DNA of 64,000 nucleotides, taken from the NCBI GenBank assembly GCA_049890295.1, contig JBMHBP010000023.1, positions 124,001 through 188,000 of the forward strand. The letters are read 5' to 3'. A model generated the notes under the pieces. It was given only the letters and a program-made list of their open reading frames with translations, did no database searches and was not told the origin of the DNA. This stretch comes from GCA-2862585 sp049890295 (lineage in GTDB: Bacteria; Bacteroidota; Bacteroidia; Flavobacteriales; UBA7312). Positions 27,543 through 36,197 of the stretch are shown in pieces (the first letter of the stretch is position 1; the number at the start of each line of letters is the position of its first letter). A program made the translations under genes and the position numbers.

Positions 27543-28473
27543 TTTTAGATTTTACAAAAATGTATAAAGCCGAGATAAAAACTAGTAAAGTTAAGGCCCA
27601 AAAATAGGAATAGTTTAGATTTATAATATGAATTATTACTAAATAATTAATAATGAGTTGAATAATACCGTAAATTGTTGATACAAATAGATGAGAATAA
27701 CCTTTCTCATTAACTAGAATTTGAAATAAATGATTGCGGTGTGGTTTAAACACATTTTCTCCTCTAAACTTTCTAACAATCATGGTATAGGCTGTATCTA
27801 TAGCATATACTGAAAGTAACAAGGCGTATAATGGCTCATTGGTAGTTATAATTAGTTTGAGTAACAGAAAAAGTACTAATAAAGCAATTGACAAACTACC
27901 GACATCTCCAGAGAAACAAATCGCTTTTTTTCTAAAGTTGAAAAAGGAAAAAATAACTACGGAAATCAATGGTATAATAATTAAGTCGTTGTTAACGAAA
28001 TCAATTTCGTGATTCAAATACAATAATGTGCTTAGCACAACCATACTGTAAGTCGACGTAATTCCATTTATACCATCCATGAAGTTATATGCATTTATTC
28101 CTCCTATAATAATGAAAAGAACGATTGGAATATATATTAAATCTAACATATTAAATAACTCAACTATTATTAGACTTGCTGAAATAACATGAAAAATTAG
28201 ACGTGTTGTCGTCTTTAAAGGTTGGATATCATCCACTAAACTGATTATAGCTATTAGTAATATTGCAAACGAAAACATCGTGTATGAATAGTCACTAACC
28301 ACATAAAAAATGAACACTGAAAGTGGAAAAATAATTCCCCCACCTCTTATAGTAACTGTTTGATGAGATGACCTATGATTTGGAACATCAACGATATTGT
28401 ATTTTTTAGCAATTTGTATAAATACAATTAAAGATACTAATAGTAATATTCCACTAATAAAATAAAGACTCAT
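27523..28473 (-). CDS. MraY/WecA-family UDP-HexNAc:undecaprenyl-phosphate transferase (WbpL-like)
   Basis: Multi-pass membrane enzyme that transfers a HexNAc-1-phosphate to undecaprenyl phosphate. Its 316 residues contain about 9-10 hydrophobic helices. The cytoplasmic-loop motifs are RSSHQTVTIRGGGIIFPLSV (N-terminal), SLVDDIQPL (Asp pair), NAYNFMDGINGITSTYS (the Mg2+/catalytic motif of the family), CFSGDVGSLSIALLV, and HRNHLFQILVNEKGYSH near the C-terminus. It overlaps both neighbours by 20 bp. Next to a WbpM-like dehydratase, a WbpL-like role priming with a 6-deoxy-HexNAc is plausible; GlcNAc is the alternative. Confidence 0.88.
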   Translation of the reverse strand: MSLYFISGILLLVSLIVFIQIAKKYNIVDVPNHRSSHQTVTIRGGGIIFPLSVFIFYVVSDYSYTMFSFAILLIAIISLVDDIQPLKTTTRLIFHVISASLIIVELFNMLDLIYIPIVLFIIIGGINAYNFMDGINGITSTYSMVVLSTLLYLNHEIDFVNNDLIIIPLISVVIFSFFNFRKKAICFSGDVGSLSIALLVLFLLLKLIITTNEPLYALLLSVYAIDTAYTMIVRKFRGENVFKPHRNHLFQILVNEKGYSHLFVSTIYGIIQLIINYLVIIHIINLNYSYFWALTLLVFISALYIFVKSKNERKII

Positions 28474-29650
28474 ATTGTTTTGCTAATTGTTGATATGAAT
28501 GATTCTCCTCAACATATTTTCTGCCATTCTTCCCCAAAATAGTTCTTTCTTCACTAGATAAATTATATATTTCAATAATAGCATCTGCTATTAAGGTTGC
28601 GTTTTCAGGTTCAATTGATATACCAGCTTTGGCTTCCTTTACTGGATCATTTCCTGCTGAAACAGAATGAACAATTGGTTTTGCTGACATCATATAGTCA
28701 AATAATTTATTAGCTGAAATACCAAATCTGTACAAGCTTGATAAATGCCACCCAATATACAATATATCCATTTTAGATAAAAACGCCTGAACTTCCTCTT
28801 TAGGAACTGCATCATGAAAAATAACATTAGATAGCCCCTTTGACAAAACTATTTCTTGAAGGTTCTTTTTTTCTGGTCCATCACCTAAAATATGAAACTC
28901 AATATTTAATGGTTGTGTTAATTCTGCTGCCTTAACTAGAAACATTAACGCATTTGCAATTCCTAAAGTACCTGAATAACCTACTTTAAATGTTTCACTA
29001 TTGGTGTTAGTTAAACCAATTGATTCTTTAATTTCTACTCCATTAGGTATGTAAATAAACTTCTCTTTTTTTAACCCATGATATTTCATATGATCAAAGG
29101 CAAGAGGTAAAACTGAAACAACATAATCTGAGTATTTGTAAGCAAAATTTTCAGTTAATTGTAAAAGCATAACAAATGGATTGTATTTACTAAATCCACC
29201 CAACTCTATAACTGACAATGGCCAAATATCTCGAACCTCAAAGATGAGTTTTGCATTAAATCGTTTAGCCCATAAATAGGCTTTCCAAATTGGAAAGGGT
29301 GAAATAGAGGAAACTATAATAACATCTGGTTTTTTGAGGTGTTTAGTGTTAATTAAAAATAACTCAAACAGGAATAGGAACATACTCAAAATACGACCAA
29401 TACTTTTAGATTTTTTATACCTCGGTACTTTGACCCAATTAAAACTAACCCCTTCTACTTCTTCTTTTGTGAATTTTTCATGGACTTCTGGTGGTTTATT
29501 CATCACATGAGAATATGAGGCTGATATAATTTCAACATTATACTTTTTTATAAACTCTTTAGCTAAGTAAAAACTCCTAAAGGTCATACCATGCTTTGAA
29601 GAACCAGCGTACTGATTAATAATCCACAAATTTTTAGTGGAACTAGTCAT
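28454..29650 (-). CDS. Glycosyltransferase family 4 (WbuB-like)
   Basis: GT-B retaining glycosyltransferase, 398 residues. The N-terminal acceptor domain (NLWIINQYAGSSKHGMTFR, DVIIVSSISPFPIWKAY, LIFEVRDIWPLSVIELGG) matches WbuB-like enzymes that act on O-antigen or capsule precursors. The C-terminal donor domain includes FKVGYSGTLGIANALMFLV, IEFHILGDGPEKKNL and YRFGISANKLFDYMMSAKPI. It overlaps the downstream WecA-like gene by 20 bp, so the two are probably coupled and may catalyse consecutive steps (primer then second sugar). Specificity not determinable. Confidence 0.87.
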   Translation of the reverse strand: MTSSTKNLWIINQYAGSSKHGMTFRSFYLAKEFIKKYNVEIISASYSHVMNKPPEVHEKFTKEEVEGVSFNWVKVPRYKKSKSIGRILSMFLFLFELFLINTKHLKKPDVIIVSSISPFPIWKAYLWAKRFNAKLIFEVRDIWPLSVIELGGFSKYNPFVMLLQLTENFAYKYSDYVVSVLPLAFDHMKYHGLKKEKFIYIPNGVEIKESIGLTNTNSETFKVGYSGTLGIANALMFLVKAAELTQPLNIEFHILGDGPEKKNLQEIVLSKGLSNVIFHDAVPKEEVQAFLSKMDILYIGWHLSSLYRFGISANKLFDYMMSAKPIVHSVSAGNDPVKEAKAGISIEPENATLIADAIIEIYNLSSEERTILGKNGRKYVEENHSYQQLAKQYESLFY

Positions 29651-29651
29651 T

Positions 29652-30713
29652 TTATAATTTGGATTGTAAAGTTAGAGCTATATTACTTGCTGCTTGCCCA
29701 CTTCCATAGAGATCTACATTAAAATTATTTTTCTTGTTTACCATTTCCTCAAAAGCCGAAATTATATTGTTAGAATCTGATCCTACTAATATATTAAACC
29801 CTCCATCAACTAATTCTACCCATTCAGTCTCTTCTCTAAGTGTGATACAATTTTTTGAAAAGAAAAACGCTTCTTTTTGTAGGCCGCCACTATCTGTCAT
29901 AACTATTTTACAATGTTTTAGTAGGTATATCATTTCTAAATATCCAACAGGGTCATAAATATCAAATTCGACCTCTATATTGTGTTTCTCAATAATATTT
30001 TTAGTTCGAGGGTGAATTAACCAAACTATTGGTATCTTTTTGTGCATAATATTTAAGGCAGTTATAATATTTTTAAGTTTTTCTAAATCGTCGGTATTTT
30101 CTGCTCTATGCATTGTTAAGAGGACATATTCTTTGGCTAAATCAAAAGGTGGTTTCTTAGCCATATTGCTGTAATATAAAGCCGCATCTTGCATAACGTC
30201 GCCATTTTTTATTATTTGAACGTCTAGATTTTCAAACCCTTCACTTTTTAAATTATTGACAGCCTCACTAGTTGGACAGAATAAAACATCACTAATTCTG
30301 TCGGTTAGAATACGATTTATTTCTTCAGGCATTTTTATATTAAAACTTCTTAGTCCAGCTTCAACATGTATAACTTTGATATGTAATTTTTTTGCTGCTA
30401 ATGCTCCAGCTAGGGTTGAATTAGTATCTCCATAAACTAAAACATATTCTGGCTTCTCTTCTATTAATACTTTTTCTATTGACTCCATCATTCTACCTGT
30501 CATAGCTCCATGACTTAGGCTATTAATTGATAAGTTGTAGTGTGGTTTTGGAATATGTAACTCTTCAAAAAAAACATCACTCATATTTGCATCAAAATGT
30601 TGTCCTGTATGAACAATTACTTCTTCAATTTCATTGTTGGTATTAAATACTCTACTTACTGCTGCTGCTTTTATAAACTGTGGTCTTGCACCTACTATAG
30701 TTACTACTTTCAT
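29652..30713 (-). CDS. Non-hydrolysing UDP-HexNAc 2-epimerase (WecB/WbpI family)
   Basis: Inverts C2 of a UDP-N-acetylhexosamine. Motifs of the family are complete: MKVVTIVGARPQFIKAAAVS, VHTGQHFDANMSDVFFEELH, VYGDTNSTLAGALAAKKL, HVEAGLRSFNIKMPEEINRI, and TDSGGLQKEAFF near the C-terminus. The 353-residue length fits. WecB makes UDP-ManNAc, while WbpI acts on UDP-GlcNAc(3NAc)A. Because WbpA, B, E and D homologues are all in this operon, a WbpI role is the better guess, and the YDANMSD/FFEELxIPxPHY stretch resembles WbpI. It overlaps the upstream glycosyltransferase by 4 bp. Confidence 0.88.
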   Translation of the reverse strand: MKVVTIVGARPQFIKAAAVSRVFNTNNEIEEVIVHTGQHFDANMSDVFFEELHIPKPHYNLSINSLSHGAMTGRMMESIEKVLIEEKPEYVLVYGDTNSTLAGALAAKKLHIKVIHVEAGLRSFNIKMPEEINRILTDRISDVLFCPTSEAVNNLKSEGFENLDVQIIKNGDVMQDAALYYSNMAKKPPFDLAKEYVLLTMHRAENTDDLEKLKNIITALNIMHKKIPIVWLIHPRTKNIIEKHNIEVEFDIYDPVGYLEMIYLLKHCKIVMTDSGGLQKEAFFFSKNCITLREETEWVELVDGGFNILVGSDSNNIISAFEEMVNKKNNFNVDLYGSGQAASNIALTLQSKL

Positions 30714-31804
30714 AATTTTTTGTAGAGTTTTAAGAGTTTGGATTCCTCAATTGACCAATTATATTTTGATAAAACGGCTTGTCTTCCATTATCTCCTAAT
30801 TTGTTTACTTTATTATTATCTTCTAATAGAACATTTATTTTATCAGCAATTGCATTAGGGTCATCAGGGTCAATACAAAAACCGCAATTATTCAACTCTA
30901 TGATTGACCTCCAAAGCTCAAAATTAGAACAAATGACTGGTAATTGAGCAGACATATATTCGAACATCTTGTTTGGCTGAGCATTTATATGATTAGGTTC
31001 TGCTAAAAATGTTACTATGCCAGCTCTAGACTCTGAAAGTATTTTTTTTGCTTCTTGTCGATTGACAAAACCTCTGTAATCGACATTTTGCCATCCTTTT
31101 AAGGATCTCATTCGTTTTTCGAATACCGAACTATTAAAACTACCGGCTAATACTAGTATTCCATTAATTTTTTCACAGGCCTTAATTAGACTTTCTATTC
31201 CTCTTATTTCGGAAATACCTCCGATGAAACATATTTGATTTTTTCTGTTTTTTGAACTCGAATCATGCAATTCTTTTTTTAGAGGATAGTTATTAATATC
31301 TGTAGTATTATCGTTTAATTTTAAAAATCTTTGTCTAATATGAGGAGTAGCTGTTATTATATGTGAAAATCTTTTAGCAAAATAATTTTCGATTTTTTCT
31401 ATAAAATACGACAGAACATGACCAAAAGTTTTGTTTAAATATGGCTTACTTAATAGTTGTCTTGGTAAATCTTCATGCACATCATAAATAACTTTTTTAC
31501 CTCTAAGTTTAAGTAGGTAAGCAAAAAACATTAGCTCAGGATCATGAAAATGATATATATCTGCATCTAATTTTATGGCTTTATGATAAATCAATTTTGT
31601 TGTTTTTGTAAAACGATTTAAGCGTTTATTACTTTTTTTTCCGATATCATAAAGGTGAACGCCATCTTTATATTCATCTCCTAATCCGTCTGCTACAACT
31701 ATGCTAACGTTTAACCCATGATTGGCAAGACTTCTACTTTCTTTTAGAAAAATTCTAGTATCGTATCTGGGGTGAGCGGAAGTAAGATGGCAAACTTTCA
31801 TCAT
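30710..31804 (-). CDS. Glycosyltransferase family 4
   Basis: GT-B fold transferase of 364 residues. It begins MMKVCHLTSAHPRYDTRIFL, a common GT4 N-terminus (HP-x-DTRIF), with DADIYHFHDPELMFFAYLLK and KVIYDVHEDLPRQLLSKPY in the acceptor half. The donor half has QICFIGGISEIRGIESLI and a modified EPNHINAQPNKMFEYMSAQL, carrying the NKMFEYM motif typical of group 1 transferases. It overlaps both neighbours by 4 bp (ATGA). Its sugar and linkage are unknown. Confidence 0.85.
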   Translation of the reverse strand: MMKVCHLTSAHPRYDTRIFLKESRSLANHGLNVSIVVADGLGDEYKDGVHLYDIGKKSNKRLNRFTKTTKLIYHKAIKLDADIYHFHDPELMFFAYLLKLRGKKVIYDVHEDLPRQLLSKPYLNKTFGHVLSYFIEKIENYFAKRFSHIITATPHIRQRFLKLNDNTTDINNYPLKKELHDSSSKNRKNQICFIGGISEIRGIESLIKACEKINGILVLAGSFNSSVFEKRMRSLKGWQNVDYRGFVNRQEAKKILSESRAGIVTFLAEPNHINAQPNKMFEYMSAQLPVICSNFELWRSIIELNNCGFCIDPDDPNAIADKINVLLEDNNKVNKLGDNGRQAVLSKYNWSIEESKLLKLYKKL

Positions 31805-32652
31805 TTGTTTAATACGGAACTAATATCTCTAATAAGTGCAACAATCATTCCAATAAACAAAAAAGCAAATGAAAGAATCCCGACCCTAAATAGTGTTCTA
31901 TCCTTAGGTTTTTCGTATACCGGAAAGCTTGAAATATATGAAAGTGGTTTTAATAGAATGATATTTCGCTCAATAGCTTGTCTTTTTTCGTAAAGTTGAA
32001 TGATTTGATTTTGTAAAACTTCACTTTTATCATTAGCAATAGAAATAGAACTTAACTCAACTTCAGATTTTCCTAACATACTATTTCTGTAGTTTTTTAA
32101 ATCAATTATTTCATTATCAATATATTCTAAAAACTTTGGCGATTGTTCTTGAAACAACTGATAATTCTTATTGGAGTAACCATTACGATTAAAAAATTCT
32201 AACAAGGCATCACTAAAGTCTCGTATTGAATTATTGTCTGTAGTTCTAATTGTTATCAAAAACTGAGATAGTTTTTGCCTTCTATTTTCTAAGTCAAGTT
32301 CGTACAACTGTTCAGCTTCAATAAACTTAATTGTTTTTGCTTTATCTGCTGGTATACTCAACTTTTTAGCTAAAATCTCATATTCTTTCTTTTCAACGAT
32401 TTCAGCTAAGGCATTCACCATATTAACGGCTATTTTCTGATCAATAATCGGATAATCTAATTCATTAGGATCTATTATACCTTCAAAATAAGAAAGTCCA
32501 GAGGTGACAGTTGCTGAAGTTTCATAATATGGAGTTTTTAATAAGTCATAAACAAAACCTAAAATGATTCCTGAAATGAAAAAGAGAAAGATAAACTTCC
32601 ATTGTCTTTGATAAAAGTTTAAAATCGATTTGAGTAAATTAAAAATATCCAT
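31801..32652 (-). CDS. Wzz-type chain-length determinant protein
   Basis: Inner-membrane polysaccharide co-polymerase. The 283 residues have one membrane helix near each end: residues about 17-36 (WKFIFLFFISGIILGFVYDL) and about 255-275. Between them is a large periplasmic, coiled-coil-rich segment. The N-terminal topology and YYETSATVTSGLSYFEGI strand match Wzz proteins that set O-antigen modal length. There is no C-terminal BY-kinase (Walker A/Tyr-rich tail), and no OPX/Wza outer-membrane exporter gene is in the operon. That favours an O-antigen-like or surface-linked polymer over a classical Wza-exported capsule. Confidence 0.8.
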   Translation of the reverse strand: MDIFNLLKSILNFYQRQWKFIFLFFISGIILGFVYDLLKTPYYETSATVTSGLSYFEGIIDPNELDYPIIDQKIAVNMVNALAEIVEKKEYEILAKKLSIPADKAKTIKFIEAEQLYELDLENRRQKLSQFLITIRTTDNNSIRDFSDALLEFFNRNGYSNKNYQLFQEQSPKFLEYIDNEIIDLKNYRNSMLGKSEVELSSISIANDKSEVLQNQIIQLYEKRQAIERNIILLKPLSYISSFPVYEKPKDRTLFRVGILSFAFLFIGMIVALIRDISSVLNK

Positions 32653-32653
32653 A

Positions 32654-33877
32654 TTAATCTTTTAATTTATATAAACTAATGTTGTCCGATGTCCTGCAAA
32701 TGTAAACAATAAAAAACAGGTATGTAGGCCATAAAAATAATGATGAACTTGATGAAAATAATAGTAAATTAAAGGTTATTACTTGTGCCATCAAAATATA
32801 TTGCTTCATCATTATATTTTTTATAATTAAATAGGCGTTCAAAACGATATAGATAAGAGTAGTTAAAACGCCGCTATTAATTAGTAACTCAAAAATATAT
32901 GAGTGAGGATTGATAATAAAATCCAGATTTGGATCGTGTATTGATTGATAATAAGCTATTGAAGAGTCAATACCAAAACCCATGCCATAGTTATATAGAG
33001 GAGATAGTAAAGCATATTTATAAAGATATAAACGGACAGAAGTTGATTCTCTTTCAGAAAATGATAAATCATTTTTTAAGGCTATTACGGAATCGTATAG
33101 CGTCATTAGTTGTGATTCGTTAGCCGAAACGAAAAATAGAATTACTACTGGAATAGAAAGAAAAATTATATTAAGTATATACTTTGGATACCTGTATACG
33201 AAAAACAGCATGGATAAAATTAGCGCTAATCGACTCATTGAATAGTACACTATTAAAAGGTGAATTAACAAAAATGGTATAACAATATATGAAGGTAATT
33301 TTTTCTTAGTATCAAAAACTGATGAAAGATATAGTAGCATTAATGTGAAAATAGCTGCAAAATCATTGGAATTGAAAAAAACTACCGTTGGCATATGTCT
33401 CATCCAACTAGGGGAATCAACTAAATTTGACGTTTCCAAATGATTACCACTAATAATTTCATAAATAGCAAATACTACATAGCCCACATAAAATAATAGC
33501 ACTACACCTTTGAATAGTGTTAAGAATTGTTTTCTTTCAGAGATGACTACCAGAAATAGACTTATTATAAGTGTGATCAGAAAACCATAATTTAATAAGG
33601 AATTCAACTCATAACTATCTCCTAAAAAATCATACCTTAAGTAACTAACCACAGAAGTATGAAAGAACATGTATGCAAAAAATGATAAAGATAAAAGGAG
33701 TAAAAGATCAATTTTCAATGGCTTTTTTAACAACACTACCTTTTGAAAAGTTAATACTGAAAAATAAGCTAGCACAATTGGTAATAGTAATCTTAAAGGG
33801 TAAAGATTAGGCCCAATACCAAAAGCTGAATTACAAAATATGGCTGAAATAAATAAGATAATTAATAAGTAGGTCAT
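32654..33877 (-). CDS. O-antigen polymerase/ligase-like membrane protein (candidate Wzy)
   Basis: A 407-residue very hydrophobic protein with about 11-12 predicted membrane helices and one large periplasmic loop near residues 265-325 (SERESTSVRLYLYKYALLSP and GMGFGIDSSIAYYQ). The loop's R-x-x-L and GxGxG-like motif with a following N-P-H-S-Y are typical of the Wzy_C/WaaL superfamily. The H in NPHSYIFELLINSG is the conserved family residue. Either polymerase (Wzy) or ligase (WaaL). Placed next to Wzz, Wzy is favoured. A second member follows directly in the operon. Confidence 0.78.
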   Translation of the reverse strand: MTYLLIILFISAIFCNSAFGIGPNLYPLRLLLPIVLAYFSVLTFQKVVLLKKPLKIDLLLLLSLSFFAYMFFHTSVVSYLRYDFLGDSYELNSLLNYGFLITLIISLFLVVISERKQFLTLFKGVVLLFYVGYVVFAIYEIISGNHLETSNLVDSPSWMRHMPTVVFFNSNDFAAIFTLMLLYLSSVFDTKKKLPSYIVIPFLLIHLLIVYYSMSRLALILSMLFFVYRYPKYILNIIFLSIPVVILFFVSANESQLMTLYDSVIALKNDLSFSERESTSVRLYLYKYALLSPLYNYGMGFGIDSSIAYYQSIHDPNLDFIINPHSYIFELLINSGVLTTLIYIVLNAYLIIKNIMMKQYILMAQVITFNLLLFSSSSSLFLWPTYLFFIVYICRTSDNISLYKLKD

Positions 33878-33879
33878 GC

Positions 33880-35076
33880 CTATATGTTACTCAATTTATT
33901 CTCAACAACTGTGATCATTACTACAAATAAAGGAATGAGCTGATAGCCTGAGAAAAAGTTATTTGTTGTCATTACGATAAATATCATAAGACAAGAAAAT
34001 AATGATGTAATTGCTAATCGTTTATGTTGTAAATCCATGTTCCTAAACTTTCTTCTTTTTTTAAACACTACCCATATGTAGCCAAAAATAAAGTTAAAAA
34101 CAGCTAAATAACCCAAAACCCCATACCTTCTAAGCAATAATAAATGTTCACTATCCACTATTGTAGTGTGAATGGCCTTAGCAGGCCCCCATCCAATGAT
34201 TGGTGATTTTAGAAACAAAGCATATGCCTCAGCCCATTGTTTATAACGAAGAAGCATTGATGTATTTGTTCCTTCACTAAAAGTACTAAAGCCAATGATT
34301 ATATAATCAAAAAACTGAACCAAAGGAATCAACAATGCAAAACTAAGGGTCAAAATCATAAATGTGAAGAACCTATTTTTTTTGAAATGAAAAAATAAGC
34401 TTATGAATAGTATAACAATAAACACTACTAATAATGTTCGCGATGAAGTCATTAATAAAACAATCATTAGAAAAAGTAAAAGTATACTATTTCTTATCTT
34501 ATGCTTTGTCATTAGCATTGACTGTAAAATATAAGTTATGAAGTATATGATCAAGGCTGCTGCAATATTAGGATCACCAGCTGTTAAAACAGCTCTTGCT
34601 CTATCTAAATTTTCAAAACGATGACCACTGTAAATGATTGATATTAGCTTTCGGTAGCCAGGAAAATCAAAAAACTCTAAAAATCCAATTGCAATAATTA
34701 AAATAGCACCATATTTAAACACAGTATTCAACTTTATGGACAAGCTGTTTGAGTCACAATAACTTACTGCAACAATAATTAGTAAAGGCTTTATCACTCT
34801 CACAAACTCATTGACATCTCTCAATGAAGTTGGTACACTTAAAAACGAATAACCATAAACTGTCGAAAGAAGAAATAATAATAAAATCAATGAGTAAGAT
34901 AACACTAGTCTGTTTACTTTAAAATTTGGTCTAACCAATAAAAGGAGAGGAATTAAAAAAAGTGCCATCAAGTCATCGAGTCTAATATCAATACCAATAG
35001 GAATTGTTGGTAAAAACATTGATGAGACTATCAATAATATTATAAAGTTCTCTGTAAAATGATTCGACCTAATCAT
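33880..35076 (-). CDS. O-antigen ligase/polymerase-like membrane protein (second copy)
   Basis: A 398-residue integral membrane protein with about 10-11 helices in the Wzy/WaaL superfamily. The main periplasmic loop region carries TSMLLRYKQWAEAYALFLKS followed by PIIGWGPAKAIHT and VDSEHLLLLRRYGVLGYLA, matching the Wzy_C R-x-x-W ... GxG ... E-H pattern. It is only 2 bp from the first such gene, and it overlaps the upstream glycosyltransferase by 8 bp. The two proteins are not close in sequence, so they may divide polymerase and ligase functions; which does which cannot be told here. Confidence 0.78.
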   Translation of the reverse strand: MIRSNHFTENFIILLIVSSMFLPTIPIGIDIRLDDLMALFLIPLLLLVRPNFKVNRLVLSYSLILLLFLLSTVYGYSFLSVPTSLRDVNEFVRVIKPLLIIVAVSYCDSNSLSIKLNTVFKYGAILIIAIGFLEFFDFPGYRKLISIIYSGHRFENLDRARAVLTAGDPNIAAALIIYFITYILQSMLMTKHKIRNSILLLFLMIVLLMTSSRTLLVVFIVILFISLFFHFKKNRFFTFMILTLSFALLIPLVQFFDYIIIGFSTFSEGTNTSMLLRYKQWAEAYALFLKSPIIGWGPAKAIHTTIVDSEHLLLLRRYGVLGYLAVFNFIFGYIWVVFKKRRKFRNMDLQHKRLAITSLFSCLMIFIVMTTNNFFSGYQLIPLFVVMITVVENKLSNI

Positions 35077-36193
35077 TATAATATTGGATTAGGGTTTCTG
35101 TTACTACCTTTTCAGAAAAATGATTGAGCACATGATTACGAATAGTATTTGAGTTGTATGTACGAGTTGAAATAACTTTCAGTGCTTTTTCTAAATCATA
35201 AAATTCACACAATATACCCAGTTCATCGCTAGTAATAATGGATTCAGGGCCTCCTGACTTAGTCGATAAAACTGGCAACCCACATGACATGGCTTCAATT
35301 AAAACTACACCAAACGTTTCATGAATACTAGACAATACAAAACAATTAGAACGCTGAATAATAGCCCTTACATCTTCTCTAGATTTTCGACCTAACAAAA
35401 AAACTTGTTTTTGAACCCCTATCTCATTAATCAAATTAGCTAATGAAGTAAACTCTTCACCCCCGCCTACTATTTCTAATTTATACTTCATATCCCCTTT
35501 AAACTGATTGGAAAAAGCATTGATTAATCCAGCGTGATTTTTCTTTTTATCAAGGTGAGCAATATTTAAAAAAACAAATTCTTTCTTTTCTTTTACATTG
35601 TCTGATGGGCTAAAAAAGGTGGTATCAACTACATTTGGAATAAATTGAAAAGGAATATCGAACTTACCTTTTAATAACTGACAAAAGGGTTCACTAACTG
35701 CTATATTAATTTTACTATTTTGGTAAGTATTTCTAGCGTACTCTATAATTTTTTTCGAATATAATTTTCTTGAAAAACCCGTTGAATGCTCAGTGACAAC
35801 ATAGGGTATACTATAATTTTCTTTTATCCATATGGCTAATTCACCAGGCCAAAAGGTGTGAACGTGAATAATATCAGGCAGTCCATTTTTTTCAATATAG
35901 AGTTTAAATAATTGTTTGCCAAACCTAAAACTAAACGCTTGTCTTAAGTTCACCATTTTAGGCAAAGAAGGGAACTTTCTAACATATGTATTTATGCCAA
36001 AATCATCATAAAATTCATCTTTAAATCGAATACTTTTTTTGTGCCAGATTGATTTAAATGAAATGGGTAATGGACAAATTACACCTACCTGACAACCACT
36101 ATTTTTTAGAGCCATAGCCTGATCTCTAAAAAACAAAGCACTTAGTTGATTAAAGTCACTTTTGTATGCTGGTGTAATTAATAAAACGTGCAT
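35069..36193 (-). CDS. Glycosyltransferase family 4
   Basis: GT-B glycosyltransferase, 374 residues. The N-terminal MHVLLITPAYKSDFNQLSAL and DIIHVHTFWPGELAIWI with VVTEHSTGFSR form the acceptor half. The donor half shows FLNIAHLDKKKNHAGLINAF, YKLEIVGGGEEFTSL, FLLGRKSREDVRAIIQRSNC, and the E-x7-E motif SIHETFGVVLIEAMSCGLPV, all typical of group 1 (GT4) enzymes. It starts 4 bp after the flippase gene. Sugar specificity unknown. Confidence 0.88.
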   Translation of the reverse strand: MHVLLITPAYKSDFNQLSALFFRDQAMALKNSGCQVGVICPLPISFKSIWHKKSIRFKDEFYDDFGINTYVRKFPSLPKMVNLRQAFSFRFGKQLFKLYIEKNGLPDIIHVHTFWPGELAIWIKENYSIPYVVTEHSTGFSRKLYSKKIIEYARNTYQNSKINIAVSEPFCQLLKGKFDIPFQFIPNVVDTTFFSPSDNVKEKKEFVFLNIAHLDKKKNHAGLINAFSNQFKGDMKYKLEIVGGGEEFTSLANLINEIGVQKQVFLLGRKSREDVRAIIQRSNCFVLSSIHETFGVVLIEAMSCGLPVLSTKSGGPESIITSDELGILCEFYDLEKALKVISTRTYNSNTIRNHVLNHFSEKVVTETLIQYYND

Positions 36194-36197
36194 ATTT

